Positions 1-7,800 of a stretch of DNA of 52,614 nt are shown here, in pieces. Positions within the stretch are counted from its first letter, which is position 1, and each line of letters opens with the position of its first letter. Below the pieces are notes generated by a model, which ran no database searches, was not told where the DNA came from, and saw only the letters and a program-made list of their open reading frames with translations. Origin of the DNA: an uncultured Bacteroidales bacterium (GTDB lineage: Bacteria; Bacteroidota; Bacteroidia; Bacteroidales; F082); NCBI GenBank assembly GCA_905234645.1, contig CAJOIS010000031.1, forward strand, positions 1 to 52,614, read 5' to 3'. Position numbers and translations under genes: made by a program.

Positions 1-1
1 C

Positions 2-682
2 CTGTTGGTCAAGGCCGGTGAGGCCGACGGTCTCGTCAGCGGTGCCCGCAGCACCACGGGCGACATGCTCCGTCCCGCCCTGCAGATCATCAAGACCGTC
101 CCTGGCGTGAGTTGCGTCAGTGGCGCCTTCACGATGTTCCTGCCCGAAGGTTGTCCTTACGGCACCGATGGCCGCATGGTCTTCGCCGACTGCGCCGTTA
201 CGCCCATGCCGACGGCCGAGCAGCTGGCCGAAATCGCCATCTGCACCGCCGACACCGCCAAGGCCATCGCCAAGATCGACCCCGTCACCGCCATCCTGAG
301 CTTCTCCACCAAGGGCAGCGCCAAGCATGAGGTAGTCGACAAGGTCATCGAAGCCACACGCATCGCCAAGGAGCGTCGTCCCGACCTCGTCCTTGACGGT
401 GAGTTGCAGGCCGATGCTGCCATCGTGCCGTCCGTCGGTTCGAGCAAGGCCCCAGGCAGCCCCGTCGCCGGTAAGGCCAACACCCTCGTGTTCCCCTGCC
501 TCGAAGTCGGCAACATCGCTTATAAACTCGTCCAGCGTCTGGCCGGTGCCGAAGCCGTCGGTCCCGTGCTGCAAGGCCTCGCCAAGCCCTGCAACGACCT
601 CAGCCGTGGCTGCTCCATCGATGATGTGTACAAATTGGTGGCCATCACCTGCAACCAGGCCATTGCACAGAAACAGAAATAA
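2..682 (+). CDS. pta: Phosphate acetyltransferase, C-terminal part (5' end outside window)
   Basis: Interconverts acetyl-CoA and acetyl phosphate in the cytoplasm, the step before acetate kinase in acetate fermentation. The frame is open from the first bases, so the true start lies upstream; about 226 C-terminal residues are visible. Family signatures include the GEADGLVSGA segment near the left edge, the LDGELQADAA segment and the SPVAGKANTLVFP segment that forms part of the active-site cleft of PTA_PTB enzymes. The protein ends in a normal family C-terminus (IAQKQK). ackA follows 96 bases downstream on the same strand, the usual pta-ackA order, although an inverted repeat pair fills the gap. 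Identity is secure; whether an extra N-terminal domain exists cannot be seen. Confidence 0.95.
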   Translation: MLVKAGEADGLVSGARSTTGDMLRPALQIIKTVPGVSCVSGAFTMFLPEGCPYGTDGRMVFADCAVTPMPTAEQLAEIAICTADTAKAIAKIDPVTAILSFSTKGSAKHEVVDKVIEATRIAKERRPDLVLDGELQADAAIVPSVGSSKAPGSPVAGKANTLVFPCLEVGNIAYKLVQRLAGAEAVGPVLQGLAKPCNDLSRGCSIDDVYKLVAITCNQAIAQKQK

Positions 683-685
683 TAT

Positions 686-764
686 GTAGGGGCGGACCTG
701 CGTGTCCGCCCTGTAACAAAAAACAATGAATATTATTTGGGCGGACACATAGGTCCGCCCCTAC
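686..764. repeat. Inverted pair of GTAGGGGCGGAC-type palindromes
   Basis: Two copies of about 27 bases, at 686-712 and 738-764, are reverse complements of each other with a few mismatches. Each is itself a hairpin of GGCGGAC with GTCCGCC. The pair starts three bases after the pta stop and ends 15 bases before ackA. A third relative is at 7665-7694 and a looser one at 26061-26086. Such a structure could act as an attenuator or mRNA stabiliser between pta and ackA, or be a parasitic repeat; the sequence does not decide. Confidence 0.85.
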
Positions 765-778
765 AAATCCGAACAATA

Positions 779-1984
779 ATGAAAATCCTCGTATTAAATT
801 GCGGCAGTTCATCCATCAAATACCAGCTGCTGGAAATGGAGAACGCCAATTCATCCAAACTGTTAGCCAAGGGCCTCTTGGAGCGCATCGGCCTCGAAAT
901 GGGCGAATTCACCCACAAATACAATGGCGAGAAGCACTACGAGCAACTCCCCATCCCGAACCATACCGAGGGCATCAAGCTGGTGCTCAAGGCTTTGGTC
1001 GACCCGAAGATGGGCGTCATCAGCGACCTGAAAGAAATCAACGCCGTTGGTCACCGCGTGGCCCATGGTGGTGAGAAGTTCACCAAGAGCGTCCTCATCG
1101 ACAACCAAGTCATCAAGGGCATCGAAGACCTCTGTGACCTCGCCCCGTTGCACAATCCCGGCAGCCTGCAAGGCATCCACGCCATGGAAGAAGTGCTCCC
1201 CGGCATCCCAATGGCCGCCGTGTTCGACACTTCGTTCCACAGCACCATGCCGCCTGAGGCTTATCTCTATGCCGTGCCTTACGAATACTATGACAAGTAT
1301 CGCGTGCGCCGCTATGGCTTCCACGGCACCAGCCACAAGTACGTGGCCGAGAAGGCCGCCGCTTTCGTCGGCAAGGACTGGAAGACCTCCAAGATTGTCA
1401 CCTGCCACCTCGGCAGCGGTGCCTCTATCGCCGCCGTGGAATACGGCAAATCGGTGGAGACCTCGATGGGCTTCACGCCCGTTGAAGGCCTCGTCATGGG
1501 CAGCCGCACCGGCGACCTCGACCTCGGCGCTTTCATGTACATCATGGACAAGGAAGGCTACACCACCAAGGAGATGAACACTTTAGTAAACAAGAAATCC
1601 GGTCTCGTGGGCATCACGGGCGGCAAGCAAGACATGCGTGACGTGCGTGCCGGCAAGGAAGAAGGCGACGAGCGTTGCACCTACGCCTTCAACATGTTCG
1701 CCCACCGCGTGAAGAAGTACATCGGCGGCTACATGGCCGTGATGAACGGTGCCGACATCATCGTGATGACGGGCGGCATCGGCGAGAACGCCTGGTTCAT
1801 GCGCGAAGCCATCCTCGAAAACATGGAAGGCCTCGGCATCGAGTTTGACCGTAAGATCAACAAGGAAACCATCGGCGATGCTGGTGTCATTTCTACGCCT
1901 AATTCAAAGGTCACCGTGGTGGTGTATCCTACCGACGAGGAATTCGTCATTGCACAGGACACCTACAACCTCGTGACGAAGTAA
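779..1984 (+). CDS. ackA: Acetate kinase
   Basis: Converts acetyl phosphate and ADP to acetate and ATP. The 401-residue protein has the family length. Visible ASKHA-family motifs are NCGSSS near residue 7 (phosphate-binding loop), FDTSFH followed by YGFHGTSH in the middle, HLGSG, and the C-terminal nucleotide segment FTGGIGEN-like (VMTGGIGENA). I chose ATG 779 because MKILVLNCGSSS is the canonical N-terminus; the frame stays open upstream only through the repeat at 738-764, which would add a spurious 14-residue extension from a TTG. It follows pta and is probably cotranscribed with it. A strong hairpin terminator lies 19 bases after the stop. Confidence 0.97.
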   Translation: MKILVLNCGSSSIKYQLLEMENANSSKLLAKGLLERIGLEMGEFTHKYNGEKHYEQLPIPNHTEGIKLVLKALVDPKMGVISDLKEINAVGHRVAHGGEKFTKSVLIDNQVIKGIEDLCDLAPLHNPGSLQGIHAMEEVLPGIPMAAVFDTSFHSTMPPEAYLYAVPYEYYDKYRVRRYGFHGTSHKYVAEKAAAFVGKDWKTSKIVTCHLGSGASIAAVEYGKSVETSMGFTPVEGLVMGSRTGDLDLGAFMYIMDKEGYTTKEMNTLVNKKSGLVGITGGKQDMRDVRAGKEEGDERCTYAFNMFAHRVKKYIGGYMAVMNGADIIVMTGGIGENAWFMREAILENMEGLGIEFDRKINKETIGDAGVISTPNSKVTVVVYPTDEEFVIAQDTYNLVTK

Positions 1985-2003
1985 GTTTCATACGTACACA
2001 AAC

Positions 2004-2036
2004 AAAAATGGGAGCGAGATTTTCGCTCCCATTTTT
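2004..2036. terminator. Bidirectional rho-independent terminator between ackA and the YARHG gene
   Basis: A perfect stem TGGGAGCGA / TCGCTCCCA with a 5-base loop is flanked by A5 on the left and T8 on the right, so it can end transcription from both convergent genes. Confidence 0.9.
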
Positions 2037-2040
2037 TTTG

Positions 2041-3177
2041 TCACTTTGCCCAGAATTCTATCCATTCCCTTTCTTCCTGACTCATCTTACCCATATCGTC
2101 CTTGTATTCAGGGTCGGGAACATACCAGTTTGTCGACTCAAAGAACTTCCTCAGTCCTTGGTCCTTGAACACATGACCGCGGTAAGCGAAAGGTATGTTC
2201 TTCAAAATGCGTTTCTCCTCCTTCGTCAGCGTAAAGCCCTCTTCGAAAAGGAAGGTTCTCCATCTGGCGTATTGTAGTTTTACGGCATTCATCACATCCT
2301 CGCTGGTCTTGTCGCCCCACATCAGCATCATGCCTGGATCCATCTTGTTGACGACAAGTTCCCCTTCCGGATGGAAATTCTTCTTGTGGAAAGTGATACC
2401 ACCTTTCTGGATGTGAAACACGAGTTGGTCATAATACAAATCTCCTCCATCCGAAGCACGGCCCACGCCGTTAATAGTCCATTCGCTGGCATTCTTGAAG
2501 AAAGCAGGTCGGATGCCGAAAGACTCCCTATCACCCATGTTAAGGTTCAGGGTGAAGTCGTCAATCTGGTTATTGGCCCAACGGTTAGCGGCAGTCAGCA
2601 CATAGTCGAAGCAATACTCGGCGCCCACATACCCTGACTCGTCGAAAGTGTAGGTATGCTCCACAATGTTCAGGCCGCTCTTGAAGGTGGCATTGAAGTG
2701 GTAGACAAACAGATAAGGGATTGTCTCCGAGTAATCATATTCACGCCCCAGCTCAAGTTCGCGCTGTTTGGTAAGTTCGTTGAACTTGCCATTACGGAAA
2801 TAGCCCTCTCTTTCTTCGACGTGCGCCACCTGATAGTTCAAGCGCTGGCCGTTGATCACCACAGTAAAGTCATGGATGTTCGGATGCGTGGTAAGTTTCT
2901 TGTACTCCTCTTCCGTAATGTCCCAGGCGCCGCCAGGCGGGAGGGCCTCGAAGCCGACCAACAAGGTCTTTTCGTTGCCGGGATTGAAGAACTCGTAATA
3001 AACATGAACCTGTATCTGCCTGTCCACTCTTGTGACATCAAGAATCTCTTTCATGACTGAGATCTCGGTTTCTGTGACTGGGATGAGCTGGTTGCCCGAG
3101 GTGTAGTACACACCGTCGTTGGCCTTCACCCCAAAGAATGAAAGCACCATTAATAATAGGATGAATGTTTTCTTCAT
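2041..3177 (-). CDS. Secreted DUF4424-like protein with C-terminal YARHG domain
   Basis: Exported protein of 378 residues with no assigned biochemical role. A signal peptide (hydrophobic FILLLMVLSFF, cleavage near VKA-N) is followed by a beta-rich region beginning ANDGVYYTSGNQLIPV, resembling DUF4424-type proteins. The last 75 residues match the YARHG pattern: FAYRGHVF, then FFESTNWYVP and a terminal acidic helix. YARHG domains are extracytoplasmic and of unknown function. It lies 41 bases downstream of the PAS gene on the same strand, and I see no good promoter box in that gap, so the two are probably cotranscribed. The domain call at the C-terminus is firm; the N-terminal assignment is an inference from the opening motif. 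Confidence 0.75.
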   Translation of the reverse strand: MKKTFILLLMVLSFFGVKANDGVYYTSGNQLIPVTETEISVMKEILDVTRVDRQIQVHVYYEFFNPGNEKTLLVGFEALPPGGAWDITEEEYKKLTTHPNIHDFTVVINGQRLNYQVAHVEEREGYFRNGKFNELTKQRELELGREYDYSETIPYLFVYHFNATFKSGLNIVEHTYTFDESGYVGAEYCFDYVLTAANRWANNQIDDFTLNLNMGDRESFGIRPAFFKNASEWTINGVGRASDGGDLYYDQLVFHIQKGGITFHKKNFHPEGELVVNKMDPGMMLMWGDKTSEDVMNAVKLQYARWRTFLFEEGFTLTKEEKRILKNIPFAYRGHVFKDQGLRKFFESTNWYVPDPEYKDDMGKMSQEEREWIEFWAK

Positions 3178-3218
3178 ATTGATTGGCTATTTGTGATTAA
3201 TGAATTCGGTGTTAATGG

Positions 3219-3554
3219 TTATCCGCGGTCGTAATGCGGCATTTCGTCGGGCAAGATGATGGAAAACTCGACGAGGCCACCTACGACTTGCTTGGCATCG
3301 TCCTCGTACCACGGCGTCTGGTAAATCAATTTCTTCTTGCCTTTCTTCGAAATCGTGTAAACGTTGGTGGCGGCATCGTCCAAAAGATGCCGAATGATTT
3401 GCTGCGAGCGTTCGTTGTGGCACTTCATCAAATCGCGGCCACGGGCGTCGCCGTTCACCTCGATAGAACTGTCGTTTTGGTAAAGGATTTCGCCGTCCTT
3501 GGCACTAATCGTAATGGCGATATTCAAGCCTTTGAAGTAGTCAAGTTGTTCCAT
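3219..3554 (-). CDS. Small stand-alone PAS-domain protein
   Basis: A cytoplasmic protein of 111 residues consisting of little more than one PAS fold. The line ITISAKDGEILYQNDSS is the typical first beta-hairpin of a PAS domain, followed by DLMKCHNERSQ and the conserved strand KKLIYQTPWYEDD. Similar small PAS proteins are widespread in Bacteroidota; their ligand and output are unknown. No kinase or DNA-binding part is attached. It shares a divergent promoter region with the Lpt permease gene and leads into the YARHG gene. Confidence 0.75.
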   Translation of the reverse strand: MEQLDYFKGLNIAITISAKDGEILYQNDSSIEVNGDARGRDLMKCHNERSQQIIRHLLDDAATNVYTISKKGKKKLIYQTPWYEDDAKQVVGGLVEFSIILPDEMPHYDRG

Positions 3555-3573
3555 AATGCGTGTTATTTTTCGG

Positions 3574-3598
3574 CAAAGATAGAATTTTTCTAACTTTG
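3574..3598. promoter_or_regulatory. Divergent promoter pair for PAS gene (minus) and Lpt permease (plus)
   Basis: Two Bacteroidota -7 boxes sit back to back: TATCTTTG on the minus strand (3574-3581) and TAACTTTG on the plus strand (3591-3598). They are 9 bases apart, so polymerase binding at one should exclude the other. Confidence 0.7.
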
Positions 3599-3617
3599 CA
3601 GCGTTCTTTAATTAAAA

Positions 3618-5078
3618 ATGAAGAAACTATACCGCTATATCACCAAGTCGTTTCTGGGCACTTTTGTACTCACCTTTTTCATCGTGGTGTTCATCTGGGT
3701 GATGCAGTTCGTGTGGCTTTATGTCGACGATTTAGTCGGTAAAGGATTGGAATTCAAAATTATAGCCGAGCTCCTGTTTTACACTTCCATCACCGCCATC
3801 CCCATGTCGCTGCCTCTGGCCTTGCTTTTAGCCTTGTTGATGTGCTTCGGCAATCTGGGTGAACATTATGAGTTGGTGGCGATGAAAGCCTCCGGGATTT
3901 CGATGTGGCGTTCCATGCGACCCCTGTTGTACTTTTCGCTGATGCTCAGCGTGATGGCATTCTTCATCTCCAACAGCCTCATCCCCATCGCCACCTTGAA
4001 ATGGCGCACCCTGCTGACCGACGTACAACGTCAAAAACTGGCTTTTAACATCAAGGAAGGGGTGTTTTACAAGGACATCGAGAACTACGTCATCTATGTG
4101 GACAAGAAAGGCAAAGACGGCAGCCACATCTACGGCGTGAAGATCTACGACCACACCGACCATACCGGCAACACCAAAATCATCTCCGCCGACTCAGGCT
4201 ACATGACCATGAGTCCCAACCAACGCAACATCATCTTCACGTTATACAACGGATTCAACTACACCGACATCACGACGGACAACTACAAAGACACACGACC
4301 TTTTGAGCGAATGTCGTTCAAACAGGAACAAATCAAGTTCAGCCTCGCTTCGTTCGACATGACCCGGTCGAGCGAAGACATGTACAAGTCGTACCAACAG
4401 ATGATGAACATCCGTCAGCTCTCGCAGTCCCTGGACTCGTTGGAGCGGCGTTTCGACAACAAGCAAGAGAACTTCACCCAAGGCTTTGAACGACGATGGG
4501 CCAACTACAACAGCCTCAGCCTCCCCGAACCCCGCACCGACACTATGATGACCAACACAAGCCATCTCCTGCGCTGGCCCCTGCTCGATAATTATGAAGG
4601 CGAGCAACGCACCGCCCTCGTCAACATGGCCATGAGTACGGCCCAAAACGCCAAGGACAACGTAGCCTTCAATAAAGTGGACCTTGGTTCGCAAACCGAG
4701 AACATCAACAAGCACAGGAAGGAATGGCACAAGAAATTCACCCTGAGCATCGCCTGTATCATCTTCTTCTTCATCGGTGCGCCTTTGGGCAGCATCATCC
4801 GTAAGGGTGGACTGGGCCTCCCCGTAGTCATCTCCGTGGTGTTCTTCATCATCTACCACCTCATTTCAACCATTTGCGAACGCATGGCCGTATTCGGCGA
4901 CCTCAATATGTTCCTCGGCGTGTGGCTCTCGTCCCTTGTGCTGATGCCCGTCGGGCTCTTCTTCACCTTCAAGGCCACCACCGATGCCGCTCTCTTCGAC
5001 GGCGACAGCTGGAAGAAGTTCTTCCAACGCTTGTTCAAACGCCACAAGGCTCCAGAACTTTCGGTCCCTGAGCCCTGA
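3618..5078 (+). CDS. LptF/LptG-family lipopolysaccharide transport permease
   Basis: Inner-membrane permease of the Lpt machine that extracts lipopolysaccharide from the inner membrane and sends it across the periplasm. The 486-residue protein has the YjgP/YjgQ layout: about three transmembrane helices at residues 10-120, a large periplasmic region (about 130-375), and three helices near 380-470 including the FFFIGAPLGSIIRKGG segment typical of the family. It is longer than the roughly 360-residue E. coli proteins because of a longer periplasmic part. LptF and LptG cannot be told apart here. The last residues (VPEP) and the stop codon are encoded by a dispersed palindrome (5064-5093). Glycosyltransferase genes follow, consistent with an envelope role. 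Confidence 0.88.
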   Translation: MKKLYRYITKSFLGTFVLTFFIVVFIWVMQFVWLYVDDLVGKGLEFKIIAELLFYTSITAIPMSLPLALLLALLMCFGNLGEHYELVAMKASGISMWRSMRPLLYFSLMLSVMAFFISNSLIPIATLKWRTLLTDVQRQKLAFNIKEGVFYKDIENYVIYVDKKGKDGSHIYGVKIYDHTDHTGNTKIISADSGYMTMSPNQRNIIFTLYNGFNYTDITTDNYKDTRPFERMSFKQEQIKFSLASFDMTRSSEDMYKSYQQMMNIRQLSQSLDSLERRFDNKQENFTQGFERRWANYNSLSLPEPRTDTMMTNTSHLLRWPLLDNYEGEQRTALVNMAMSTAQNAKDNVAFNKVDLGSQTENINKHRKEWHKKFTLSIACIIFFFIGAPLGSIIRKGGLGLPVVISVVFFIIYHLISTICERMAVFGDLNMFLGVWLSSLVLMPVGLFFTFKATTDAALFDGDSWKKFFQRLFKRHKAPELSVPEP

Positions 5079-5093
5079 GCCTGTCGAAGGGCT
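5064..5093. repeat. CCTGAGCCTGTCGAAGGG repeat, supplies the permease stop codon
   Basis: The unit CCCTGAGCCTGTCGAAGGG (5073-5091) belongs to a family also found at 22687-22732, 23461-23526, 26662-26721 and 38270-38297. Its TGA at 5076-5078 is the stop codon of the upstream permease gene. Confidence 0.85.
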
Positions 5094-5122
5094 GAAAACT
5101 AACCCATAGAAAACATTCCATC

Positions 5123-6340
5123 ATGAAAATACTTCTACTCTGCAACAAGCCTCCCTATCCTGCCTCCGAAGGCGGTCCCATGGCGATGAATAGCATCATC
5201 ACAGGGTTGCTGGATGCCGGACATCAGGTCAAAATATTGGCTGTCAACAGCGAGAAATTCAACGTCAAGGGAAGCGATATCCCTGAAGATTACAGGAAAA
5301 AGACCGGTATCGAGCTTATCGATGTCGACCTTCGCATCAAGCCTCTGAAAGCCTTTGCCAACCTCTTCACCAAGAAATCCTACCACGTGGAGCGTTTCAT
5401 CTCCAAAGAATTCAAGGAGAGGCTAGTAGAAGTGCTTGAAAAAGAGCAATTTGACGTGGTGCAACTAGAGATGTTGTACATGGCACCCTATGTCGAGGAT
5501 ATCCGTGCCCACTCCAAAGCCATGATCGTGCTGCGTGCCCATAATGTCGAGCATAAAATCTGGGAACGCATCGCCAAAGAGACCCGCTTTTTCGTAAAAC
5601 GTTGGTACATCAACCATCTGGCGAAGACCTTGAAGGAGTACGAGCTCTCTGCCTTGGAGACCGTCGATGGCATCGCCGCCATCACCCGCAAGGACGCTGC
5701 CTTCTTCCGTAAATACTGCTCCAAGCCCATCATCGACATCCCGTATGGCGTTTATCCTGAAGAGTTCACGCCGAAATACGAAATCGAAGGCAAGCCCAAG
5801 TTCTACCATATCGGTTCCATGAACTGGATGCCCAACGAGGAAGGCATACGTTGGTTTATCGATGAGGTGCTACCCAAGACCGTGGAGAAAGTCTACGATT
5901 TCGTCTATCACCTGGCAGGACGTAACATGCCTGAATGGCTCACAACGTTGAAGAATCCCCATGTCAATGTCATCGGCGAAGTGCCCGACGCCAAAGAGTT
6001 TGTTGCCAACCACGACGTAGCCATTGTGCCTTTGCTTTCGGGCAGCGGTATCCGCATCAAGATCATCGAGTCGATGGCTATGGGCAAGACCGTCATCACT
6101 ACCCGCGTGGGCGCTGAGGGCATCCTCTACGACGAGGAAGTCAACATCATCATCGCCGAGAACAAGGCCAAGATGGTGGAAGCCATCCGCAGCATCCACG
6201 AGAACCCGGAGATTGCCGTCAAAATCGGACAAGAGGCACGAAAACTGGTGGAAAGCACCTACGACAACCGCAAGATTATCGCTCGCCTGCTGATGTTTTA
6301 TGAGCAGATTAAGCCAGGGAGCAAGATTTCGTTTTTGTAA
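5123..6340 (+). CDS. Glycosyltransferase, GT4-like, first of two
   Basis: Predicted cytoplasmic GT-B fold sugar transferase of 405 residues, probably acting on lipopolysaccharide or another surface glycan. The N-terminal acceptor domain opens MKILLLCNKPPYPASEGG, the pattern of GT4 enzymes that begin with a glycine-rich loop. The C-terminal donor domain contains GSMNWMPNEEGI, then VPLLSGSGIRIKIIESMAMGK, which carries the E-x7-E-like nucleotide-sugar binding region (short form here), and TRVGAEGI. It lies 44 bases after the Lpt permease, separated only by a repeat, and a similar gene follows. Sugar and acceptor cannot be read from sequence. Confidence 0.85.
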   Translation: MKILLLCNKPPYPASEGGPMAMNSIITGLLDAGHQVKILAVNSEKFNVKGSDIPEDYRKKTGIELIDVDLRIKPLKAFANLFTKKSYHVERFISKEFKERLVEVLEKEQFDVVQLEMLYMAPYVEDIRAHSKAMIVLRAHNVEHKIWERIAKETRFFVKRWYINHLAKTLKEYELSALETVDGIAAITRKDAAFFRKYCSKPIIDIPYGVYPEEFTPKYEIEGKPKFYHIGSMNWMPNEEGIRWFIDEVLPKTVEKVYDFVYHLAGRNMPEWLTTLKNPHVNVIGEVPDAKEFVANHDVAIVPLLSGSGIRIKIIESMAMGKTVITTRVGAEGILYDEEVNIIIAENKAKMVEAIRSIHENPEIAVKIGQEARKLVESTYDNRKIIARLLMFYEQIKPGSKISFL

Positions 6341-6440
6341 CTATGGCCTATAGCCGATGGCCTATGGCTCGCTTCTGCAAAAGGCATAAACTTCGCGCTT
6401 TGGGTGAAGCAAGCCATGGGCCATAAGCCATCAGCCATAG
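6341..6440. repeat. Long imperfect inverted repeat of the GCCTATGGC type
   Basis: Arms of 35 bases at 6341-6375 and 6406-6440 are about 80 percent complementary and built from repeated GGCCTATGG-like words; the 30-base centre contains GCATAAACTTCGCGC. The left arm begins at the base after the stop codon of the upstream glycosyltransferase. No other copy is seen in the window. Confidence 0.8.
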
Positions 6441-6470
6441 TCAAAAATGCATCAAATAAAGAAAAATCAC

Positions 6471-6478
6471 TATCTTTG
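6471..6478 (+). promoter_or_regulatory. -7 promoter box for second glycosyltransferase
   Basis: TATCTTTG matches the Bacteroidota TAnnTTTG box and lies 19 bases before the ATG at 6498. Confidence 0.6.
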
Positions 6479-6497
6479 TCCCCCAATTGATTTAACG

Positions 6498-7697
6498 ATG
6501 AAGATATTCGTCCTCCTGCCCCGCATTCCCTATCCGCTGGAAAAAGGCGACAAGTTGCGGGCTTTCAACCAGATAAAGCAACTCTCAAAGCACAATGAGA
6601 TTATTCTTTGTGCCTTAAATGACGACCGGAAGGTCAGCGAACAAGACGCTTTTCGTGCCTTACAGCCCTACTGTCAGTCCATCAGTTTCATCAAAATCAC
6701 GAAACCTCAGATTCTTTTAGGCCTCGTCCGTGCCTTCCTTAAAGGCTTGCCTATGCAATGCGGCTACTTCTACAACCGCAAGGCGGTCAAAAAAATCGAC
6801 GCCCTGATTGCCAAGCACAAGCCCGACATGCTCTTCGGACAACTGCTCCGCGTGGCTGAATACATCCGACATAAAGACCTTCCGAAAGCCATTGATTATC
6901 AAGATATCTTCTCCTATGGAATGAAACGCCGTGCCGACATCGCTTCGTTTGTCACACGACCCGTTTACAACATGGAATACCGTCGCCTGTGCCGCTACGA
7001 GGCCGCCATCTTCGACGACTTCGACGTGCGCACCATCATCAGCGAACCCGACAGGGCGTTGTTCCCCCACAAGAAACGCGACGAAATCCTCATCGTCCCC
7101 AATGGCGTGGACCACGAGAAATACCACCCCATGGACTGCGAGAAGCGGTACGACCTTGTCTTCACGGGCAACATGAGCTACCCGCCCAATGTAAACGCCG
7201 TTGAATACCTGGCCTACGAAATCCTGCCCATCGTTTGGAAGACCCTGCCCGACGTGAAGATGTACATCGCTGGCGCCACCCCCGACCCTAAGGTGAAGAA
7301 AGCCGCCTCGGATAAAATCATCGTCAGCGGCTGGCTCGACGACATCCGCGATGCCTACGCACAAAGCCGCGTCTTCATCGCACCAATGCGCATCGGTACA
7401 GGCCTGCAAAACAAGCTGCTTGAGGCCATGTCAATGCGTCTTCCTGCCGTCACCTCGCCCCTTGCCAACGCATCATTGGGTGCCAAACCCGACGAGGAAA
7501 TCCTGGTTGGCAAAGATGCCGAAGAAATGGCGCAACACATCATCACCCTCCTCACCGAAAAGGAAAAGGCGGAACAAATCGCCCAGGCGGGATACGATTT
7601 CACAAACCGCGTGTATGATTGGGGGAAGGCAACGGAAATTTTGGAGGCCGCTATGACGGCCATTGCAGGGGCGAACCCGCGTGTTCGCCCTGAATAA
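6498..7697 (+). CDS. Glycosyltransferase, GT4-like, second of two (Stp1-type)
   Basis: Predicted 399-residue sugar transferase. It opens MKIFVLLPRIPYPLEKGDK, characteristic of the sugar-transferase group often linked to exopolysaccharide export; the C-terminal half has VFTGNMSYPPNVNAV, then APMRIGTGLQNKLLEAMSM with the donor-binding glutamate, and AVTSPLANA. ATG 6498 is preferred over an upstream in-frame ATG at 6447 because a promoter box lies between them. It resembles the preceding glycosyltransferase in layout but is not a close duplicate. The final ten residues (AGANPRVRPE) and stop are encoded by or abut a GTAGGGGCGGAC-type palindrome, so the C-terminus is probably an acquired tail. Confidence 0.83.
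   Translation: MKIFVLLPRIPYPLEKGDKLRAFNQIKQLSKHNEIILCALNDDRKVSEQDAFRALQPYCQSISFIKITKPQILLGLVRAFLKGLPMQCGYFYNRKAVKKIDALIAKHKPDMLFGQLLRVAEYIRHKDLPKAIDYQDIFSYGMKRRADIASFVTRPVYNMEYRRLCRYEAAIFDDFDVRTIISEPDRALFPHKKRDEILIVPNGVDHEKYHPMDCEKRYDLVFTGNMSYPPNVNAVEYLAYEILPIVWKTLPDVKMYIAGATPDPKVKKAASDKIIVSGWLDDIRDAYAQSRVFIAPMRIGTGLQNKLLEAMSMRLPAVTSPLANASLGAKPDEEILVGKDAEEMAQHIITLLTEKEKAEQIAQAGYDFTNRVYDWGKATEILEAAMTAIAGANPRVRPE
7665..7694. repeat. GTAGGGGCGGAC-type palindrome forming the 3' end of a coding region
   Basis: GGGGCGAACCCGCGTGTTCG-type copy of the family at 686-764, with GGCGAAC pairing GTTCGCC-like arms. It encodes the last residues of the upstream glycosyltransferase. Confidence 0.75.
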
Positions 7698-7713
7698 ACG
7701 AACAAACAACCAT

Positions 7714-7773
7714 TGGAAACGCATAGATCCCGTGCCATCGCACAACCAGCCGCAGGGATGACATGCGTTTCCA
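7714..7773 (-). repeat. Variable-stem hairpin element, copy 1
   Basis: The outer stem TGGAAACGCAT pairs with ATGCGTTTCCA; inside it are the conserved parts of this family, AGATCCC on one side and GGGATGAC on the other. Read on the minus strand it has the order CAT-GTC-ATCCC, apical loop, GGGAT-CT-ATG. Related copies are at 9499-9576, 9591-9657 and 28030-28088, with unrelated outer stems. Confidence 0.85.
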
Positions 7774-7800
7774 TAAACAACGAAAACAACATATAACAAT

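Noticed and set aside
863-1408. A 181-codon minus-strand frame within ackA
   Set aside because: Shadow of acetate kinase; low-complexity residue pattern typical of antisense frames in GC-rich genes.
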